In this document: piece by piece, positions 59,339 to 64,000 of the stretch
Position numbering within the stretch: position 1 is the stretch's first letter
Layout: every line of letters starts with the position of its first letter
Assembly: GCA_964406375.1 (NCBI GenBank)
Contig: CAYORM010000001.1
Location: 78,306-142,305, forward strand
Direction: 5' to 3'
Source of the DNA: CAYORM01 sp964406375
Lineage (GTDB): Bacteria; Pseudomonadota; Alphaproteobacteria; DSM-16000; Inquilinaceae
Length of the DNA stretch: 64,000 nucleotides
Notes under the pieces: model-generated
The model's input: only the letters and a program-made list of their open reading frames with translations
Told to the model about the DNA's origin: nothing
Databases searched by the model: none
Position numbers and translations under genes: made by a program

Positions 59339-60754
59339 TCAGTCGAGACCGGATTTGCCGGCGCGGTCCGGCGGCACCATGCCATGCACGCCGAGACTCT
59401 TCATCTTCCTGTGTAGGGCCGAGCGCTCCATGCCGATGAATTCCGCTGTACGGCTGATATTGCCGCCGAAGCGGGTAACCTGGGCGATGAGATACTCGCG
59501 CTCGAACAACTCGCGCGCGTCGCGCAGCGGCAGCCCCATGATCTCGCTGCCGCGATCGCCGCGCAGCACGGCCGGGGCGATCGCTCCGATTTCCGGCGGC
59601 AGCATGTCGGCGCGGATGGTAGAACCGGCCTCGCCGCCCGCCATGATCAGCAGCCAGTCGACGACGTTGCGCAGCTGGCGGACATTGCCCGGCCAGGAAT
59701 ACGCCTGCAGCGCCGCCATCGCATCCTCGCCGATCGGCCGCGGCACCAGACCCTGCGTCTCCACCGCCCGCTTCACGAAATGCTCGACGAGCAGCGGGAT
59801 GTCCTCGCGCCGCGCGGAGAGCGGCGGCACCGCGATCGGCACGACGTTGAGCCGGTAGAACAGGTCCTCGCGCAGCCTTCCATTGGCGATCTCGGCCGGC
59901 AGGTCGCGATTGGAGGAGGCAAGCACCCGGACGTCGACCTCGACGCGCGTCGTGCCGCCGACACGGTTGAAGGTCTGCTCCTGCAGGACCCGGACGATCT
60001 TGCCCTGGGTGGCCAGCGGCATGTCGGCGACCTCGTCGAGGAACAGCGTGCCACCATGCGCCTGCTCGAAGGTGCCGATCTTGCGTGGCTCGAGCCCGTC
60101 GAGCGACCCCTCGACCCCGAACAGCTCCTCCTCCAGCCGGTCGGGATGCATGGCCGCGCAGTTCAAAGCGACGAAGGGGCCGCTGGAACGGCGGGACATG
60201 GCGTGGATCAGCCGCGCCACGATCTCCTTGCCCGAGCCCGCCGGCCCGGTGATCAGCACCCGGCTGCCGGTCGGCGCCGCCCGCTCGATCTGCTGGCGAA
60301 GCTGGTTCATCAGCAAGGACTGGCCGACGAGCTCGATCTCGCCGCCGGCCTTCAGCCGCAGCTCGGCATTCTCCCGCCGCAGCCGTGCCGCCTCTATCGC
60401 CCGTTCGACCATCAGCAACAGCCGATCGGTCTTGAACGGCTTCTCGATGAAATCGTAGGCGCCGCGCTTGATGGCCGAGACGGCCGTCTCGATGTTGCCG
60501 TGCCCCGAGATCATCAGCACCGGCACCTGCGGATGGTCCCGGCGGATGATGTCGAGCAGGTCGAGTCCGTCCATCGGGCTGCCCTGCAGCCAGATGTCGA
60601 GGATGACGAGGCTCGGACGACGGGCGGCCAGCTCCTGCAGCGCGTGGGTCGTGTCGCCGGCCTGCCGGGTCCTGTAGCCCTCGTCATCGAGGATGCCGGT
60701 GATCAGCATCCGGATGTCCGCCTCGTCGTCGACGACGAGAATGTCATGCGCCAT
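59339..60754 (-). CDS. ntrX: Nitrogen-assimilation response regulator NtrX
   Basis: A 471-residue regulator with a receiver (acidic pair in VVDDEADI, phospho-D in VILDIWLQG, K in IEKPFK), an AAA+ domain (Walker A ITGPAGSGKE, Walker B GGTLFLDEVAD) and a C-terminal Fis-type helix-turn-helix (GGNISRTAEFIGMERSALHR). The sigma-54-contacting GAFTGA loop is missing; the region reads LFGVEGSLDGLEPRKIG. So it probably does not activate sigma-54 promoters in the classical way. It follows ntrY by 33 bases. Confidence 0.96.
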   Translation of the reverse strand: MAHDILVVDDEADIRMLITGILDDEGYRTRQAGDTTHALQELAARRPSLVILDIWLQGSPMDGLDLLDIIRRDHPQVPVLMISGHGNIETAVSAIKRGAYDFIEKPFKTDRLLLMVERAIEAARLRRENAELRLKAGGEIELVGQSLLMNQLRQQIERAAPTGSRVLITGPAGSGKEIVARLIHAMSRRSSGPFVALNCAAMHPDRLEEELFGVEGSLDGLEPRKIGTFEQAHGGTLFLDEVADMPLATQGKIVRVLQEQTFNRVGGTTRVEVDVRVLASSNRDLPAEIANGRLREDLFYRLNVVPIAVPPLSARREDIPLLVEHFVKRAVETQGLVPRPIGEDAMAALQAYSWPGNVRQLRNVVDWLLIMAGGEAGSTIRADMLPPEIGAIAPAVLRGDRGSEIMGLPLRDARELFEREYLIAQVTRFGGNISRTAEFIGMERSALHRKMKSLGVHGMVPPDRAGKSGLD

Positions 60755-60787
60755 GGTCGGCTTGGTCCCGCACTGGAACGCTCGTCC

Positions 60788-63022
60788 TCAATCCTCGGTG
60801 GTCTCGACCGACGTCGGGTCGACCGTCATCGGCTCGCGTGGAAAGACCAGTCCGACCCGGGCACCGCCCCCGGGGCGATCCTCCAGCACGAGTCGGCCAC
60901 CGTGATCTTCCATGATCTTCTTGACGATCGCGAGGCCGAGCCCGGTTCCCTTGGTGCGGGTCGTCACGTAAGGCTCGGTCAGCCGGTCGCGATCGGCGAC
61001 CGGCAGGCCCTTGCCATTATCCTCGATGGTGATCGTCGCCTCCTTCTCCGTATAGCTCAAACGCATCGAGACGCGTCCAGGCTCCGCGCCGCTGCCCTCG
61101 GATGCGATGCGCCCCTCGATTGCGTCCAGCGCGTTCTGCAGCAGGTTGGTCACCGCCTGGGCGAGCTGCCGCCGGTCGCAGGCGATGAGCGGCCGCTCAT
61201 CGGGCCGGATCATCTCGAACGTGATCTCCGGATGCGCCTGGCGCTGGAGGAACAACGCCTCGTCGCAGGTATCGGCCAGATCGGTCGGACGCATCACCGG
61301 AGTCGGCATCCGGGCGAAGGATGAGAACTCGTCGACCATCCGGCCGATATCGCCGACCTGGCGGATGATCGTGTCGGTGCAGGTGACGAAGGTCTGCGGA
61401 TCGTCGCTGATCTGCTTGAGATAGCGTCGCTTCAGCCGCTCGGCCGAGAGCTGGATCGGGGTCAGCGGATTCTTGATCTCATGCGCGATGCGGCGCGCGA
61501 CGTCCGCCCAGGCCGCCTTGCGCTGGGCGGCGAGCAGTTCGGTGATGTCGTCGAAGGTGACGACATAGCCGCGCACCTCACCGCCGATGCGCTCCGCCGC
61601 GATGCGCGTCAGAAGGGTGCGCATCTCGCCGTCCCGCCGCACCCTCACCTGCCCCGACGCGATGCGTGCCTGCCGCGCCCTGACCTTGGCGAGCAGCTCC
61701 GCCATCTCCGGTACCGCCTCGTCCAGCGGCCGGCCGATCAGCTCGTCGAGGCTGAGGCCGAGCAGTTCGGTCGCGGATTTGTTGGGCAGGTTGATCCGCG
61801 CCTCGTGATCGAGCCCCATGACCCCGGCGGAGACGCCGGCCAGCACCGTCTCGGTGAACTGCCGGCGCTGGTCGAGCTGACGGTTGGCCTCGATCAGGTC
61901 GCGCCGCTGGCTCTCGAGCTGGTCGGTCATCCGGTTGAAGGAGCGCGCGAGGCTGCCGAGTTCGTCATCCGCCACCACGCCCTCGACCCGGGTGGAGAGG
62001 TCGCCCTCCCGCACCCGCTCGGAAGCGGTGATCAGGCGGCGCAGTGGGGTCACGAGCGAATCGGCGAAGGCAAGACCCATCCAGACCGCCGCCATCAGCA
62101 GCAGCAGCGCGACCAGCACATAGATCAGCGTGAAGGTGATCTGCAGGACCGAGCGCCGCCCCTCGATCTCGCGATACTCGGCCACCGCCCCCTGCGCGCG
62201 CTCCATGTGCGCGATGACCGTCGGCTCGATGCGGCGACCGATCAGAAGGAAGGTGTCGACGAAGGCGTCGAGCCGCACGATGGCGCGGACGCGATCATCG
62301 GTGCTGCTGTCAAGCAGCACCACCCGCTCCTCCCGTGCACGGTCGAGGATCTCGTCGGGAAACGGCTCGAACAGGGGCGCGAGGGTGAGCGCCGACCGGG
62401 CGATCAGACGGTTGTAGCCGTCGAACACCATCGCCTCTGTGACATTGCGGATCAGCGCTTGCTCGGTGAGGTACTGGTTGAACAGGGCATTGTTGGCGAG
62501 CAGCCGCGGTGCCTCGCGATTGATGTCGGTCGCAATGTCGAGCGCGGCAAAGCGCAGGTTCTGCTGATGCTCCTCGAGGTAGCCGCGCGCCACCGAAAGG
62601 GATTCGTTGACCGCGGTGGAGACACGCTCGGAGAACCAGGACTGCACACCGAGCTGGAAGAACAGTGCGGAGAAGGCCGCGACGAGGATCGCCGGCGCCA
62701 CCGCCACCACCGAGAACAGCGCGATCAGCCGGACATGCAGGCGCGAGGCGGCCGAGCCGCGCCGGCGGGCGATCCAGATCGCGACGATCCGGCGCGCTAT
62801 GATCGCGCCGAGCATCAGCAGCAGCGCCAGATTGAGCGTGAGCAGCGCCGAGACGGTGTTGGCATCCGCGCCGAAGGGCGGATTCCTCGTCAGCGCCGCA
62901 TAGGTCGCGATCCCGGAGACGATCGCGGCGAAGGAGAGCAGGACTGCGAGCTTGTTCTCCAGGCCGACCCGCCGCGCCCAATGGAGCGTGTGGCGGAGCG
63001 GCGACGAGCTGTCCGAGACCAT
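60788..63022 (-). CDS. ntrY: Nitrogen-regulation sensor kinase NtrY
   Basis: A 744-residue membrane sensor kinase. Several N-terminal membrane segments are followed by a large extracytoplasmic part and another membrane helix (VLVALLLLMAAVWMGLAF). Then come a HAMP domain, a PAS domain (VLAGVSAGVMGLDHEARINL), HisKA with H in RRIAHEIKNPLTPIQ, and HATPase with N in NLLQNALDAI and G boxes DNGKGLP and GTGLGLAIVKK. It phosphorylates NtrX. ATG 63022 is the best start after the ntrC stop, with GGAACGGA upstream. Confidence 0.96.
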   Translation of the reverse strand: MVSDSSSPLRHTLHWARRVGLENKLAVLLSFAAIVSGIATYAALTRNPPFGADANTVSALLTLNLALLLMLGAIIARRIVAIWIARRRGSAASRLHVRLIALFSVVAVAPAILVAAFSALFFQLGVQSWFSERVSTAVNESLSVARGYLEEHQQNLRFAALDIATDINREAPRLLANNALFNQYLTEQALIRNVTEAMVFDGYNRLIARSALTLAPLFEPFPDEILDRAREERVVLLDSSTDDRVRAIVRLDAFVDTFLLIGRRIEPTVIAHMERAQGAVAEYREIEGRRSVLQITFTLIYVLVALLLLMAAVWMGLAFADSLVTPLRRLITASERVREGDLSTRVEGVVADDELGSLARSFNRMTDQLESQRRDLIEANRQLDQRRQFTETVLAGVSAGVMGLDHEARINLPNKSATELLGLSLDELIGRPLDEAVPEMAELLAKVRARQARIASGQVRVRRDGEMRTLLTRIAAERIGGEVRGYVVTFDDITELLAAQRKAAWADVARRIAHEIKNPLTPIQLSAERLKRRYLKQISDDPQTFVTCTDTIIRQVGDIGRMVDEFSSFARMPTPVMRPTDLADTCDEALFLQRQAHPEITFEMIRPDERPLIACDRRQLAQAVTNLLQNALDAIEGRIASEGSGAEPGRVSMRLSYTEKEATITIEDNGKGLPVADRDRLTEPYVTTRTKGTGLGLAIVKKIMEDHGGRLVLEDRPGGGARVGLVFPREPMTVDPTSVETTED

Positions 63023-63063
63023 GGGCGTCCGTTCCGAGAGGACGCCGCCTTCGCCGCCTTGCC

Positions 63064-64000
<937 letters not shown>

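Overview
The window is GC-rich, densely coded DNA from an alphaproteobacterium. The best markers are the minus-strand block ntrC-ntrY-ntrX-dat-hfq-hflX (63-57 kb), the plus-strand block rlpA-dacF-tmk-holB-metG-tatD-metallohydrolase (22.2-29.0 kb), and the very large number of solute-binding transporters. A member of the Rhodospirillales in the broad sense is my guess from gene order; no rRNA or tRNA gene is present to test it. I see no mobile element, CRISPR array or phage gene.

Layout. 1-4.3 kb: a nitrate/sulfonate/NMT1-type ABC importer (two permeases, ATPase, binding protein; minus strand; cut by the left edge) with a divergent FadR-type regulator. 4.3-13.4 kb: a minus-strand operon of a sugar-type ABC importer, two different non-haem iron oxygenase-like enzymes (PhyH and DUF1479) and a short-chain dehydrogenase, divergent from a ROK regulator and a GMC oxidoreductase. 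13.4-17 kb: a stand-alone receiver protein and a TrpXYZ-like ABC importer. 17-22 kb: a small membrane protein, an OpgC-like acyltransferase coupled to an acetolactate-synthase-like TPP enzyme, and a TTC38-like TPR protein. 22-29 kb: a conserved housekeeping block for cell wall, DNA precursors/replication and translation. 29-42 kb: a catabolic region made of two divergent operons. The rightward one has a sugar ABC importer, a FadR-type regulator and a pathway containing L-rhamnose mutarotase, L-rhamnonate dehydratase, two SDRs, a xylose-isomerase-like protein and an acetoacetate-decarboxylase-like protein. The leftward one has an enolase-superfamily enzyme, a second paralogous binding protein and a Gfo/Idh/MocA oxidoreductase. 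42-44 kb: acetolactate decarboxylase and an isolated nucleotidyltransferase. 44-48 kb: a TRAP transporter plus another PhyH-type oxygenase. 48-54.8 kb: a ribose-type ABC importer, a DoeB/AstE-type deacylase and a LacI regulator, with two matching palindromic operator candidates. 55-64 kb: a second housekeeping/regulatory block (mazG, inositol-phosphatase-like gene, hflX, hfq, dat, ntrX, ntrY, ntrC; ntrC is cut by the right edge).

Read together, two conserved chromosomal blocks flank accessory uptake-and-oxidation cassettes. Most cassettes carry an importer, one to several oxidoreductases and their own regulator. The least explained are the oxygenase/ABC/ROK cassette (4.3-13.4 kb) and the rhamnonate-type operon, which lacks a recognisable lactonase or aldolase but has an acetoacetate-decarboxylase-fold protein. 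Several binding-protein genes are followed directly by strong RNA hairpins, one with a U-tract, which fits over-expression of the binding protein relative to the membrane parts.
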